Shown piece by piece: positions 1-10,200 of a DNA stretch of 64,000 bases. The DNA lies in assembly GCF_017355835.1 (NCBI RefSeq), contig NZ_JAFEWF010000002.1, positions 1 to 64,000 of the forward strand, in the 5' to 3' direction. Each line of letters starts with the position of its first letter. Within the stretch, counting starts at the first letter, position 1. Source of the DNA: Desertivirga brevis (GTDB taxonomy: Bacteria > Bacteroidota > Bacteroidia > Sphingobacteriales > Sphingobacteriaceae). The translations under genes were made by a program, and so were the position numbers. The notes under the pieces were generated by a model that was given only the letters and a program-made list of their open reading frames with translations, did not search any database and had not been told where the DNA came from.

Positions 1-79
<79 letters not shown>

Positions 80-374
80 AATGAATGTTTGTTTCTCTGA
101 CCCTATTATATCTCAAATAGAATCGTTTGATGTCAGATTGCTCTGACTAATTTTGTCTATCCGAGGGAATTGATTTTGGATAAATTTTCTAACGAAAAGT
201 TTCCTTCCCGTTATGCTACATGATTATTTCTTTTTAAGAACTTTTGCGCCTCTCCATCTCGGTTCGGCTTTATTTCAATTGATTTCACCGATTTGACCTG
301 GCGATTTCACTGATTTTACTTTTTCAACTTTCGCTTTCTGCGTTGCGCTTCGGCGACCCTTTTGGTTTGGGACT
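80..374 (-). other. 16S rRNA leader region
   Basis: This is an AT-rich, non-coding stretch of about 295 bases between the 16S 5' end and the nearest rRNA promoter. It would be transcribed as the rRNA leader and removed during processing. Around 230-250 the minus strand reads GTTCTTAAAAAG, faintly like a boxA antitermination element, but I do not consider it secure. No open reading frame here looks real. Confidence 0.6.
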
Positions 375-407
375 GCAAAGATGAGAAGTTTTTTGTTTCT
401 CTGCAAA
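375..407 (-). promoter_or_regulatory. rRNA promoter P1 (nearest to 16S)
   Basis: On the minus strand the -33 box TTTG (404-407) is followed after exactly 20 bases by the -7 box CATCTTTGC (375-383), one base from the Bacteroidota consensus TAnnTTTGC. The sequence after it, AGTCCC, is the same as at the two upstream promoters. Transcription would run left into the 16S leader. Confidence 0.72.
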
Positions 408-510
408 TTTATTTGAAGATTTTTTTTCTTCGTTTAAACTTGCTCTCTGCTGGTTTTCAGTATCGTTAAAGCGTTTTGCTTTTGCTTTCAAACCTTCCCG
501 TTTCGGGACT

Positions 511-543
511 GCAAAGGTGAGAATCTTTTTTTAATCTGGCAAG
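511..543 (-). promoter_or_regulatory. rRNA promoter P2
   Basis: The -33 box is CTTG (540-543) and the -7 box CACCTTTGC (511-519) on the minus strand, with a 20-base spacer. It is followed by the same AGTCCC start region as P1. It lies 136 bases upstream of P1 in an otherwise poorly conserved copy of the same unit. Confidence 0.7.
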
Positions 544-644
544 AACAATTTTAAAATTCTTTTTGCCTTCTTTTTTCTCTCTTCTTTCAACTCCGGTAAG
601 CCTTGCGCTCTTCCGTTTTTCCCAGCCCTGTTCGTTTTGGGACT

Positions 645-677
645 GCAAAGGTTGGAGTTTTTTCTTTAGCCGTCAAG
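645..677 (-). promoter_or_regulatory. rRNA promoter P3 (most distal)
   Basis: The -33 box CTTG (674-677) and the -7 box AACCTTTGC (645-653) on the minus strand are again 20 bases apart and again followed by AGTCCC. It is 134 bases upstream of P2, making three regularly spaced promoters for one rRNA operon. Confidence 0.68.
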
Positions 678-1164
678 CTGTTTTTTAAAATAGTTTAAAA
701 CAAGTTGATGATCTGCGTGTTAGTGTTGGTTTTCCCCCCATCAGATCTCTCATTCCTGTAAAACCTATTCCTAAACGAGGGGATTTTGTCCTTTAGTATC
801 ATGGATCTTCATTTTTTCTTATTGTTGTTGTTACTACTTATTTAGTGCTTTCCATCGGACTATCTATGCTTTATCTGTGCTTCATCTATGCTCCATCTAT
901 GCACTATCTATGCTTTTGCTACTTATGAGATATATCTTAATAGGAGGCAAAGCAGTATCAAATCCACTAATTGGTACACTTGATACCTAATCTTTTCAAA
1001 CGAAGAGTAGAATACCGCGTATCTCTCGCAGCTATCATCAATACTTAAATACCCTTTATAGGTATGTCACCTAATAGGACTGCCTAACTATATTAAGTAC
1101 AATAACCAGAATAGAGCTTTATCCCAGGAAGAACCTTCTTTACTAACAACACTAAATTCCATAA
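678..1164. other. Intergenic region between rRNA promoters and tRNA-Arg
   Basis: No credible gene is visible in these roughly 490 bases. The stretch contains the 11-bp tandem repeat listed separately (862-916) and a 7-bp inverted repeat GTATCAA/TTGATAC (955-961 and 980-986). The remainder is AT-rich sequence without a recognisable signal. Confidence 0.6.
862..916. repeat. Five tandem copies of an 11-bp repeat
   Basis: Five consecutive 11-bp units begin at 862, 873, 884, 895 and 906, all of the form ATCTRTGCNNN. The first eight bases are nearly invariant and the last three vary. The period is close to one DNA helical turn, so the array could give phased bending. It lies about 185 bases upstream of the most distal rRNA promoter. 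No coding potential. Confidence 0.85.
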
Positions 1165-1207
1165 ACAAAAAAACCGGAAAAGCGAAGATTTATTTCACTT
1201 TTCCGGT
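1165..1207 (-). terminator. Intrinsic terminator of the tRNA-Arg gene
   Basis: On the minus strand the arm ACCGGAAAAG with a GTGAA extension pairs with TTCGCTTTTCCGGT across a short loop. It is followed directly by a run of seven T. The hairpin starts two bases after the CCA end of the tRNA. Confidence 0.8.
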
Positions 1208-1208
1208 C

Positions 1209-1283
1209 TGGTAGCCCCGGCGGGAATCGAACCCACATCTAGAGTTTAGGAAACGCCTATTCTATCCGTTGAACTACAGGGCC
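1209..1283 (-). tRNA. tRNA-Arg, anticodon CCT
   Basis: The minus strand folds into a full cloverleaf: a seven-pair acceptor stem with G1-U72 and U6-G67 wobbles, D stem GTTC/GAAT, anticodon loop TTCCTAA with CCT at positions 34-36, T stem GTGGG/CCCGC with loop TTCGATT, discriminator A and an encoded CCA. The anticodon CCT reads AGG (Arg). One oddity is a C29-U41 mismatch in the middle of the anticodon stem, while the other four pairs hold. Identity is firm; the effect of the mismatch is unknown. Confidence 0.95.
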
Positions 1284-1405
1284 ATCTGATTACGAATGAG
1301 TGATTTCGGATTTACGATTTAACCTTAACACCTATCGCTTATCGAGATTGCAAATGTGCAGAAATTTTAATTAAAGTTCTAAATCAATTTGCACTTAAAA
1401 TCAAT

Positions 1406-3469
1406 TTACCTCACTACAGAACCATTTCCTACAGTGGCAGAAGGGGATACAAAACTCAACTTCCCATCCACATCCTCAGCCATTAAGATCATTCCCTGCG
1501 ATAAAATCCCTTTAATTTCTCTTGGTTCCAGATTAACTAAGATGCTAACTTGTTTACCAATAATCGCTTCCGGCTCAAAAAACTCAGCGATACCTGATAC
1601 AACAGTCCGCTGATCTATCCCCGTATCTATTTTAAGCTTTAATAATTTTTTAGTCTTAGCCACTTTTTCTGCTTCCAGGATTGTTCCTACACGAATATCC
1701 ATGGTAGAAAAGGTTTCGTAGCTAATATTTTCTTTTGCAGGAACCACTTCAACCGGCTTAGCTGCTGCAGTTTCTTCTGCTTTCTTAGCTAATTTCTGAA
1801 GCTGCTTTTCAATAACATCATCTTCCACCTTCTCAAAAAGTAGTGAAGCGGCATTTAACTGGTGACCATTCCCGAACTTAATCTCTTCGTCATAGAACAG
1901 AACTTTTTTATCAAGGTTCAGCATGCCAAATACCTTTTTAGATGCATTTGGCAAGAAAGGCTGCATTAGTCGCCCCAGATGTCCTATTAGATACAAACAG
2001 TTCTCTAAAACCTCGCGCGTACCTTCCTCATCAGTTTTGAAGGTCTTCCAAGGCTCTTTCTCTGTCAGATATTTGTTCCCGGTACGGGCCAGATCTATTA
2101 AAGAAGCTAATGCTTGTCTAAACTTATAAGTCTCGATGCTTTCCTCTATATCACTATAGGCTTTGATTACTTCGGCATTCAGATCTCTATCATTTAATCC
2201 AGCTCCGGAAAGCTTTCCTTCATAATACTTGTGCATCAGGATCATCACCCTATTCACAAAGTTTCCAAGGATAGCAACGAGCTCATTATTCACCCTTGCC
2301 TGGTAATCCTTCCAGGTGAACTCACTATCAGAAGTTTCCGGAAGAATTGAAGTAAGAACATAGCGTAATTCATCCTGTTTCCCGTGGAACTCCTCCAGGT
2401 ACTCATGCAACCAAACAGCGTGATTTCTTGAAGTAGATAACTTATCTCCCTCCAGGTTCAGGAACTCATTCGCTGGAACATTCTGTGGTAATACATACTC
2501 ACCATGCGCATGAAGAATAGAAGGGAACGTGATACAATGGAACACGATGTTATCCTTACCAATAAAATGAATCAGGCAGGTTTCGTCCTCTTCATTCTGC
2601 TGCTTCTTCCAATAGAGTTGCCAGTCCTTACCGTTATCTTCCGCCCACTGTTTGGTGGCAGAAATATATCCGATGGGAGCATCCATCCATACATATAGCT
2701 TTTTACCTTTCGCTTCTTCCAAAGGAACATCAATACCCCAATCGAGGTCACGAGTCATAGATCGAGGCTGAAGACCTGATTTAAGCCAGGAGCTGCACTG
2801 CCCGTAAACATTCGTTTTCCACTTATTCTTCTTCCCTTCAAGCAACCATTCCTCCAACCATGGCTGATATTTATCTAATGGCAGGTACCAGTGTTTAGTT
2901 GTTTTTAAAACAGGAGGCTTGCCACTTAAGGTTGATTTTGGATTAATAAGATCGGTTGGATTCAGAGAAGTTCCACATTTTTCACATTGATCCCCGTAAG
3001 CCCCGTCACTCTTACAATTTGGGCAAGTTCCTACAATATAACGGTCTGCCAAAAATTGGTCGAACTCCTCATCATAGTACTGCTCAGACTCCTTCTCAAC
3101 GAATTCTCCTTTCTCATAAAGATTCAGAAAGAACTCCTTAGACAGATCATGATGAACCGGAGACGAAGTGCGGTGATAAATATTAAAAGCTATACCGAAC
3201 TCCTCAAAGCTCTTTTTAATAATAGTATGGTACTTATCAATGATCTCCTGAGGTGTTGTACCTTCTTTCTTCGCTTTAATTGTAATTGCAGCTCCATGCT
3301 CGTCAGATCCACAGATGTAAACGACATCTTTCTTTTTAAGTCGCAGATGGCGAACGAAGGTATCAGCAGGAATATAAGCTCCGGCCAAATGGCCGATATG
3401 AAGAGGCCCATTTGCATAAGGCAAAGCAGAGGTAACAGTATATCTTTTAAATCTATCTAATTCCGACAT
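1406..3469 (-). CDS. metG: Methionyl-tRNA synthetase with C-terminal tRNA-binding domain
   Basis: This cytosolic enzyme charges tRNA-Met, including the initiator, with methionine using ATP. The class I Rossmann fold is marked by HIGH at residues 24-27 and by the KMSKS variant KLSTS near 340-345. A zinc knuckle with CPNC and CEKC pairs lies at about 147-168. The last hundred residues (from about 580) are an OB-fold tRNA-binding domain of the EMAP/Trbp111 type, containing the [11 protein letters not shown] signature. The length of 687 residues fits the long dimeric bacterial form. It is transcribed alone; a convincing promoter lies just upstream of its ATG. The same OB fold occurs as a free-standing protein at 32798. 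Confidence 0.97.
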   Translation of the reverse strand: MSELDRFKRYTVTSALPYANGPLHIGHLAGAYIPADTFVRHLRLKKKDVVYICGSDEHGAAITIKAKKEGTTPQEIIDKYHTIIKKSFEEFGIAFNIYHRTSSPVHHDLSKEFFLNLYEKGEFVEKESEQYYDEEFDQFLADRYIVGTCPNCKSDGAYGDQCEKCGTSLNPTDLINPKSTLSGKPPVLKTTKHWYLPLDKYQPWLEEWLLEGKKNKWKTNVYGQCSSWLKSGLQPRSMTRDLDWGIDVPLEEAKGKKLYVWMDAPIGYISATKQWAEDNGKDWQLYWKKQQNEEDETCLIHFIGKDNIVFHCITFPSILHAHGEYVLPQNVPANEFLNLEGDKLSTSRNHAVWLHEYLEEFHGKQDELRYVLTSILPETSDSEFTWKDYQARVNNELVAILGNFVNRVMILMHKYYEGKLSGAGLNDRDLNAEVIKAYSDIEESIETYKFRQALASLIDLARTGNKYLTEKEPWKTFKTDEEGTREVLENCLYLIGHLGRLMQPFLPNASKKVFGMLNLDKKVLFYDEEIKFGNGHQLNAASLLFEKVEDDVIEKQLQKLAKKAEETAAAKPVEVVPAKENISYETFSTMDIRVGTILEAEKVAKTKKLLKLKIDTGIDQRTVVSGIAEFFEPEAIIGKQVSILVNLEPREIKGILSQGMILMAEDVDGKLSFVSPSATVGNGSVVR

Positions 3470-3489
3470 TGAATTCTATTTAAAAAAAG

Positions 3490-3523
3490 CAAAGATACTA
3501 TTTGAAGCCAACAAGTGCTCAAA
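3490..3523 (-). promoter_or_regulatory. Predicted metG promoter
   Basis: The minus strand has TTTG (3520-3523) and a perfect -7 element TATCTTTG (3490-3497). The spacer is 22 bases, slightly longer than usual. The start site would lie about 17 bases before the ATG. Confidence 0.55.
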
Positions 3524-3717
3524 CTATAGAGTTTTCTGTAAAGTCTGTATGTGTTGGACCTAAGGAACCGGGAATGGGCGAATTGTAACGACATCCAATT
3601 AATAGATATCCAGGTGTAGGTAGCACAAGTTTTTCTAACTTTAGTACCTTTAACCGGTTACGAACAAAAGCGATATTGAACTAAGGTTCTCATCTGCATA
3701 ATGCTAAACTTAATGCT

Positions 3718-4620
3718 ATGCTATCCACATTAAACACCCCTCCATACTTAAAGAAAGGCGATAAGATCGCCATTACCTGTCCTGCTAAAAAACTTCCTCA
3801 TGATATCCACTCTGCTATTGCCTTATTAGAAAGTTGGGGCTTGGAGGTTGTTCTTGGTGAAACCGTGTATGCATCTCACTATCAATTTGCAGGCGATGAT
3901 CAGTTACGCACGAAAGATTTGCAACGGTTTCTTGATGATGCCGAAATAAAAGCGATTGTTGCAGCTCGTGGCGGGTATGGAACCATTAGAATTATTGATC
4001 AGGTTGACTTCTCTTTGTTCAGCCAAAATCCAAAATGGCTTATCGGCTTCAGCGATATCACTGTCCTGCATAGCCATATACACAACCTTAATATTCCTAC
4101 TATTCACGGCCAAATGCCTTTAAATGTTCCCGATGCAACCAAACCATCCCTCGAGTCTCTTCGGAAAGCCTTGTTCGGAGAATCTTTGGAATACTTATTG
4201 GATCCTAATACCTATAATACTTTAGGTGAAGTCACAGCTCCTTTAATCGGAGGAAACTTATCACTACTTGTAATGATGATGGGTTCAGTGTCGGAGATGG
4301 ATTTTAAAGGCAAAATACTCTTTATAGAAGACGTGGGGGAATATTTATATGCAGTGGATCGTATGATGTGGAATTTGAGAAGATCTGGAAAACTAGAAGG
4401 GTTAGCAGGATTAATAGTAGGAGGTTTTACCGGTATCAAAGATAACGATGATCCATTTGGACAAAACGTGGAAGAAATTATACTAAACGTTGCCCAAGAG
4501 TATCATTACCCCATTTGCTTCGGATTCCCAGCTGGCCATCTTTCTGATAATCACGCAATTATTTTCGGAAAAAATGTATATTTAAATGTCTCTGCTGAAA
4601 GTGTTCAGCTGAGGTTCTGA
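3718..4620 (+). CDS. LD-carboxypeptidase (peptidase family S66)
   Basis: Members of this family cut the L,D-bond in muropeptide tetrapeptides during peptidoglycan recycling; some relatives (MccF) give immunity to microcin C. The serine nucleophile is Ser112 in GFSDIT, and the other catalytic residues are Glu204 in LFIEDVGE and His274 in PAGHLSDNHA. All three sit in the order and spacing of the family. No signal peptide is seen, consistent with a cytoplasmic recycling enzyme. At 300 residues it has the usual length. It is followed 40 bases later by an OmpA-type envelope protein in the same direction, so a shared transcript is possible. Which cell-wall substrate it uses cannot be read from the sequence. 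Confidence 0.9.
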   Translation: MLSTLNTPPYLKKGDKIAITCPAKKLPHDIHSAIALLESWGLEVVLGETVYASHYQFAGDDQLRTKDLQRFLDDAEIKAIVAARGGYGTIRIIDQVDFSLFSQNPKWLIGFSDITVLHSHIHNLNIPTIHGQMPLNVPDATKPSLESLRKALFGESLEYLLDPNTYNTLGEVTAPLIGGNLSLLVMMMGSVSEMDFKGKILFIEDVGEYLYAVDRMMWNLRRSGKLEGLAGLIVGGFTGIKDNDDPFGQNVEEIILNVAQEYHYPICFGFPAGHLSDNHAIIFGKNVYLNVSAESVQLRF

Positions 4621-4660
4621 GTTTAGACCTAATTTCCTCGTATCGAAAATTTATATTCTA

Positions 4661-5884
4661 ATGCGCATTATTTCCGCTATTGTGGTATTAGTTGCAACTG
4701 CATTTTCATGCAGCGCCCAAACTCTAAAAATTACTAAGAGTGCAGGGGATTTGAGTCATGCAATCCTTATCCATCCTAATATAAACTATTCCTTTACCAA
4801 CTCCCCTTTAGGTTATGGTTCAATTCAGGAATTTCCTAAAAATGCCTATAGAGCTTCCTTTGTATTTAAAGAAGAGAAGAACACTGTATGGTTTATAATG
4901 CCAATTGGCGCCAATGGATGTCTGACTTTTGAAATATCACCTAAGAGTGAAGGGGACGATTTCGACTGGATGATCTATAAGTATTCCCATAAGTTAGCTA
5001 AGGAAATTACGAAAGACATCGCCCGACCAGTAAGATCAAATATCTCCAGAACAGACCCCGCTGTGTCTGGCAAAACAGGAATGAAAGAGGGCTATCAAAA
5101 CTCCTACGCAGTACCTGGGCCAGGAAGAAGTTTCTCGAAACCATTGGATGTTAAAAAAGGAGATACGCTTGCCTTTGTTATCGACAACATTTATCACAAC
5201 GGCAGTGGCTTTTCCTTCAAGAGTTCACTATCCAACCAGATCCCTTTAACTGCTAAATTAAGCGGCAAGATAATTAGCAGTAGTACAAAGAAGCCTTTGG
5301 CTGGAAAGGTTATTTGCGAGGATGACTCTACAGGTATCCAACTAAGTGAAACAGTAGCAAACTCCTCCGGGAACTATATTATATCAGTGCCAATAAACAG
5401 GCCAATAAATATTATTGCCAAACACGGCGGCTATTTATTTGCAACAGAAGATGTTGAGTTAAATCAAAAGATAGATACAGTTAACTTTAATCTTGATCCG
5501 GTAATTGCTGGTAACAAAGCAATATTATTCAATATACATTTTGCCCCAAATAAAGATCTCATTTTACCAAATTCCTATCCAGATATAAGTCGTTTAATTG
5601 AGTTTCTAAAAGCCTATCCGGATTATGACATTCGCATCATAGGGCATACGAACAGTAATCCTTTTACCGAGCAGGGCTATTTGCAACGACTATCCTTCTT
5701 TAGGGCTACCGCCGTTAAAAAGCGTCTGATTGCAAGTGGAATTAAAGAAGATCGCTTGTCTTGTATGGGTAAAGGAGGAAAACAACCGCTAACTACTTCA
5801 AAAGTTCAAAAGGAGGCAATGAAGAATTTAAGGGTGGAGATTGAATTGCAGTCGAGGGAAGAGGAAGAGGTAGTTCAAAAATAG
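4661..5884 (+). CDS. OmpA-family outer membrane/peptidoglycan-binding protein
   Basis: A signal peptide of about 19 residues ends at CSAQ. Residues 20-195 form an uncharacterised beta-rich segment. Residues about 197-280 resemble a carboxypeptidase-regulatory-like beta-sandwich, and residues about 285-400 form an OmpA C-terminal domain that should bind peptidoglycan non-covalently. That domain shows IRIIGHTNSN, matching the usual GHTD motif with Asn in place of Asp, then the RLSFFRATAVKKRL helix. The protein probably sits in the periplasm anchored to the wall. It follows the LD-carboxypeptidase gene, which suggests a cell-wall theme. A terminator follows at 5887. Confidence 0.85.
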   Translation: MRIISAIVVLVATAFSCSAQTLKITKSAGDLSHAILIHPNINYSFTNSPLGYGSIQEFPKNAYRASFVFKEEKNTVWFIMPIGANGCLTFEISPKSEGDDFDWMIYKYSHKLAKEITKDIARPVRSNISRTDPAVSGKTGMKEGYQNSYAVPGPGRSFSKPLDVKKGDTLAFVIDNIYHNGSGFSFKSSLSNQIPLTAKLSGKIISSSTKKPLAGKVICEDDSTGIQLSETVANSSGNYIISVPINRPINIIAKHGGYLFATEDVELNQKIDTVNFNLDPVIAGNKAILFNIHFAPNKDLILPNSYPDISRLIEFLKAYPDYDIRIIGHTNSNPFTEQGYLQRLSFFRATAVKKRLIASGIKEDRLSCMGKGGKQPLTTSKVQKEAMKNLRVEIELQSREEEEVVQK

Positions 5885-5886
5885 AA

Positions 5887-5918
5887 AGAGGATGGGCGTG
5901 AGCTCCATCCTCTTCTTT
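5887..5918. terminator. Bidirectional terminator hairpin
   Basis: A perfect 9-bp stem, AGAGGATGG (5887-5895) with CCATCCTCT (5905-5913), has a 9-base loop. T-rich sequence follows on both strands. It separates the rightward OmpA-family gene from the leftward SusD-like gene, which ends at 5924. Confidence 0.75.
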
Positions 5919-5923
5919 ACATC

Positions 5924-7288
5924 TTAATTAGTAGCCCACCAAACAGGAACATTAAGTTCTATAATAGGAGCATTGGGATTATTTTGTCTCTCTGTTTGAG
6001 GCGTTGGGAACCTTACAGGAATATACTCGCGAATAGCTCCAGCAGCTCCTGGTCGAGGAGTTAAACTTGGAATACCCGTCCTTCTATAATCATTATAAGC
6101 CTCTAACTGCCCAAACATTGCCTTCCACTTTTCAGTCATTACGTTCTGCAAATTTGCAGTCGATGCTGTATAAGTAGCAATTGAAGAGCCATTATTCGCG
6201 CCTTTTGTAACATAATTTACAGATGCCCTGATAGCTTCATTCAATGCACCAGAAGCATCTTGGCCAAGTCTCACCTTAGCTTCAGCCTCAAGGAATTTTG
6301 CCTCATAATAAGTCAGAATAGGATAGTTCTGGTCAACTTTGAAGAACTTGCCTATAGTAGAAGCATTTGTGTTGATTTGCTCATCGGCAAGATTTCCACC
6401 GACGTATCCACCTCCCTTTGCTTCAGATACAAAAAAGCTTAGCCTTGGATCCGAATTTGATTGCATTGAACTAATAAAAACCTGGTTAACGACGAGATTA
6501 CCAGCCCTTTGATTCTGAAATGCACCCCATTGGTTCAAACTCTCGCTACTATGTTTTGCTTCAAGGTTCTCGTCCATAGCAGCAAACCCTTTCGATAGAT
6601 AGGTCAATACATTTGTCGCGGACCCAGTTGGATTTTTCTTTGAAAGCCTGTTTGCATATCTCGCTTTCAATGTCCATGCTGCCTTAGTCCAAAGTTCTGT
6701 ATCCCCTTCAAAAATAATGTCGTCAGAGCCCGGAGTTATAACATTCGCACTCTCCGGCTGAGCTAAATCTGATATGGCATTATCAAGAAGCGACTGGATT
6801 GAATTAAGAATGTCTTCCTGCCGATCGTATTTAGCAGTAAAATTGCCAGTCATGCCTTGCAATGCTTCTGAGTAGGGAACATCTCCCCAAAGGTCAGTAG
6901 CAATACCTAAGTTTAAAGCCATTAAAATCCTGGCTATTCCGGCATAATGTGGATTAGCTTCTGAGGTAGACTCCATAAGCAGTTTCGCGTTCATGAGCGT
7001 GCCAGAATACAGCCCTTCCCATTGATTATTAAAATCTCCTTCAGTTATATCATAATTTTGATATGCTTGATATTGGGCTGTAGCACCTGCCGTATGTTGA
7101 ACGAGGGTAGAAGCAAGCCTTGCTAATTCACCTTCAGCATTTTGAAATGTATTTACTTCTAATGCTGTTAACATTACTGCGGGAGTAGGATTAGACGCTT
7201 CATTAGGACTAATGTATAACTCGTCTCCCTTTCTACAGGCACTAAAAATAAATAGTGCGAGCAGGATTACTATATATTTATTTTTCAT
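5924..7288 (-). CDS. SusD-like outer membrane lipoprotein (SusD_2 type)
   Basis: The N-terminus has a lipoprotein signal ending LFIFSAC, with Cys18 as the lipidated residue. The sequence has the alpha-helical TPR-type layout of SusD proteins, with the WGDVPYSEAL motif near residue 135 and the C-terminal NDYRRTGIPSL motif typical of the SusD/RagB-like class 2 family. Such proteins are surface lids that hand ligands to a partner TonB-dependent channel. The partner is the SusC-like gene immediately upstream (11-base gap), so the two form a transcription unit. No glycoside hydrolase or other degradative enzyme is beside the pair, so the substrate cannot be inferred. Confidence 0.93.
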   Translation of the reverse strand: MKNKYIVILLALFIFSACRKGDELYISPNEASNPTPAVMLTALEVNTFQNAEGELARLASTLVQHTAGATAQYQAYQNYDITEGDFNNQWEGLYSGTLMNAKLLMESTSEANPHYAGIARILMALNLGIATDLWGDVPYSEALQGMTGNFTAKYDRQEDILNSIQSLLDNAISDLAQPESANVITPGSDDIIFEGDTELWTKAAWTLKARYANRLSKKNPTGSATNVLTYLSKGFAAMDENLEAKHSSESLNQWGAFQNQRAGNLVVNQVFISSMQSNSDPRLSFFVSEAKGGGYVGGNLADEQINTNASTIGKFFKVDQNYPILTYYEAKFLEAEAKVRLGQDASGALNEAIRASVNYVTKGANNGSSIATYTASTANLQNVMTEKWKAMFGQLEAYNDYRRTGIPSLTPRPGAAGAIREYIPVRFPTPQTERQNNPNAPIIELNVPVWWATN

Positions 7289-7299
7289 TTATTTTCTTA

Positions 7300-10200
7300 T
7301 TAAAATCCAACTCTTAAATTAAAAATTACAGATCTAGTACTTGGGTTATTGAAATAATCTAAGCCAGAAAGGTTCTGATCTGAACCGGTCAAACTAGTTT
7401 CAGGATCTACGCCCTTGTAATCTGTGAATAACAAAACATTTCGAAGGTTAGCCCCTAATTCTACATATTGAACTGAAGCCCGACTTAAAATCTTTGGAGC
7501 GTTAAATCTGTATGAAAGATTCACGCTACGAAGTCTAACCCATGAACCATCCTGAACTGATAATTCATTTGACTGTCCGCCACCGCCTAAATAGTTCGAA
7601 AAATATTGAAAACCAGTCAATTGGGTTGTATTTGGCTGACCAGCGTTAGCTCCACTAGCGTAAACGCCTGGGATAATGTATGTCTGATCTCTAGCCTCAG
7701 ATTCCTTTGTTCTTCCTCTAAAGTTAAGGTTTTGCCATGTACCATTCCATATATCACCACCTTTCCTTATATCCCAAAGAAATGAGAAAGACACGTTTTT
7801 GTAGCTAAATGTATTATTGATGTTCATTAACCAATCTGGTAATGGATTACCAACTTCACTTTGAGTAGCTTCCTTTAAGGGAAGACCTGATGAAGGACTT
7901 ATTAAAAGGTTGCCGCTTTCATCTCTTTGGAACTTGGACATATAGAATACGCCGAACGGCTTTCCAACTATAGCGAATGACTGTGGGTCTGAAAATCCGC
8001 TTCCTACCTGTAATTCAGTCACGCCAGGCGCGAGCTCTAATACCTCATTTTTATTTTTAGACCAATTTACTACGGCATTCCAGTTGAAGTCTTTAGTTTT
8101 TATTACATCACCACTTAATCCAATTTCAAGTCCCTGGTTTCTAATCTTGCCTATATTATTGTACTTATAAGCAAACCCTGAACTAGAAGCAACAGGCTGC
8201 GACAAAAGCAGGTCTTTAGAGGTTTGGTTGTAATAGGTAAGATCTAAACCAATTCGCTCATTGAGGAACTTCATTTCTAAGCCAGCTTCCTTTCCAATAT
8301 TCCTTTCAGGTACAAGACCAAAACCACTGATTACATTTGAGATCGCAAATCCAGTTTGCCCAAAGTAAGGGAAACTGAAACCATTCGTCATACCATCCGC
8401 GATTGTAGGAGTACTATAGTACGTTCTATCAGCATATACAGATGGAGAAATACCGACATTAGAATAAGCGAACCTTACTTTCCCGTAGGATACAATATCC
8501 CTGTTTTTTAATAAGTGAGAAAATACATAGGATAAGTCCGCCTTAGGATAAAAGAAACCATCACTGTTCTTGCCAAACGTAGAAGACCATTCATTTCTTC
8601 CTGTTAAAGTAAGAAATAATAGATTCTTATAATCTAAAGTAACATCAGCCAAAAGCGCTCTGCTCCGTTGGTAATTATCCCTATTACTTACGTATAACTC
8701 ACTAAAGTTGGAGAAGTTATAAAAGTTGGGAATTGAGATGTTCCTTCCTCGTTGAAATGAAGACTGGAATTGGGAATAATTAATATTTCCTCCTAGCAAA
8801 CCACTTACTCTGAAATTATTATTACCGAATTTCTTGTCAAATTTCAGTAGTAGATCGGAATAGAGGTTTCTAAAAGTAACATTCGTTCTATTAACCTGTC
8901 CGGAGCCATCTCCGTAATCATTTCCTCTCGATGAAAAGGCGTAAATTTGGTCCCCTAATGTACCATAAGCATCTGACCCTACTTTTAATGATAGCGTAAA
9001 TACATCACTTATCTTCGCATCTCCATAAACATTCCCAAATACCCTATTCGTTTCATCTTTATAAGGGTTCCGATATGAGGAAAATAATGGATTATCATAA
9101 TTAGCGAAATAATTATTGTTTGTGCCATCAGGATTTTGGTAATTGTTAATATCAAAACCAATAGGCATCCGCAATAACGGAAGCATTACACCTGATAAAT
9201 TTGAACCATTTTGAGATCTATTAGCAATCGAACTGGTAAAGTTCACCGTTCCCCCTACCTTAATCCGGGAACTCAACTCTGAATCTCCTGTTAAACGTAA
9301 TGAGTATCTGTCGAACTTTGAATTTGGAATAATCCCCTCCATGTTCGTACTTCCAAATGACAACCTAAAGGTAGTCTTTTCGTTGCCTCCGTTAAGCGAG
9401 ATATTATTGTTATAAGAGGTTCCTGTTTTGAAGAAAGCATCTAAATTATCAAAAGTAGGTGCTCCTGTCGCTAATAAATCGGGCCCCCAGCTATTTGGAG
9501 TAGTATTAGCAAAAGCTCCGTTAGCTCCTTGCCCATACCTTTCCTGTAACTCAGGCAACTTATTAACGTTCTGAAGCTCAACTGAGCTACTAAAAGTTAT
9601 TCCAACTCCCTTTCTAGCTTTTCCTCTTTTGGTAGTGTAAATAATAGCTCCGTTACCAGCTGCTTGTCCATAAAGGGCTGCTGCTGCAGGGCCTTTTAAT
9701 ATGCTAACAGATTCGATATCTTCGGGATTGATGTCAATTGCCCTGTTAGAGAGTTGTACTCCATACAAGTTACCATTATAAGGATCATCACCTGCTGTTT
9801 CGTTATTTACGTCGTTGTTTACAGGAACGCCGTCAATAACAATTAAAGGTTGATTATCACCAGAAAATGTAGCAGGACCTCTAAGTACAATTTTCGAAGA
9901 TGCACCAGGTGTACCAGAAGAAGAAGTAACCTGAACCCCAGTAGCTTTTGCTGCTAAGCCTTGAATTACATTTTGCTCGCCTGACTTAGTCAGCTCTTCT
10001 CCCGAAACCTTAGAGACAGAATATCCAATTGAACGTTCAGCACGAGTAACACCCAAAGCTGTTACAACAACTTCGCCAAGTTGTGTTGCATCTGTTCCTA
10101 ATGCAACATCTACCACCGTTCTTGTTCCAGTATTTACTTCCTGATTGGAATAGCCGATGTAGCTAAAAACGATGACAGTATTATCCCCGGGAATTCTTAG

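Noticed and set aside
466..648. A 60-codon minus-strand frame between the rRNA promoters
   Set aside because: It covers the P2 promoter and part of P3, and its product is mostly Lys, Arg and Glu from AT-rich sequence.
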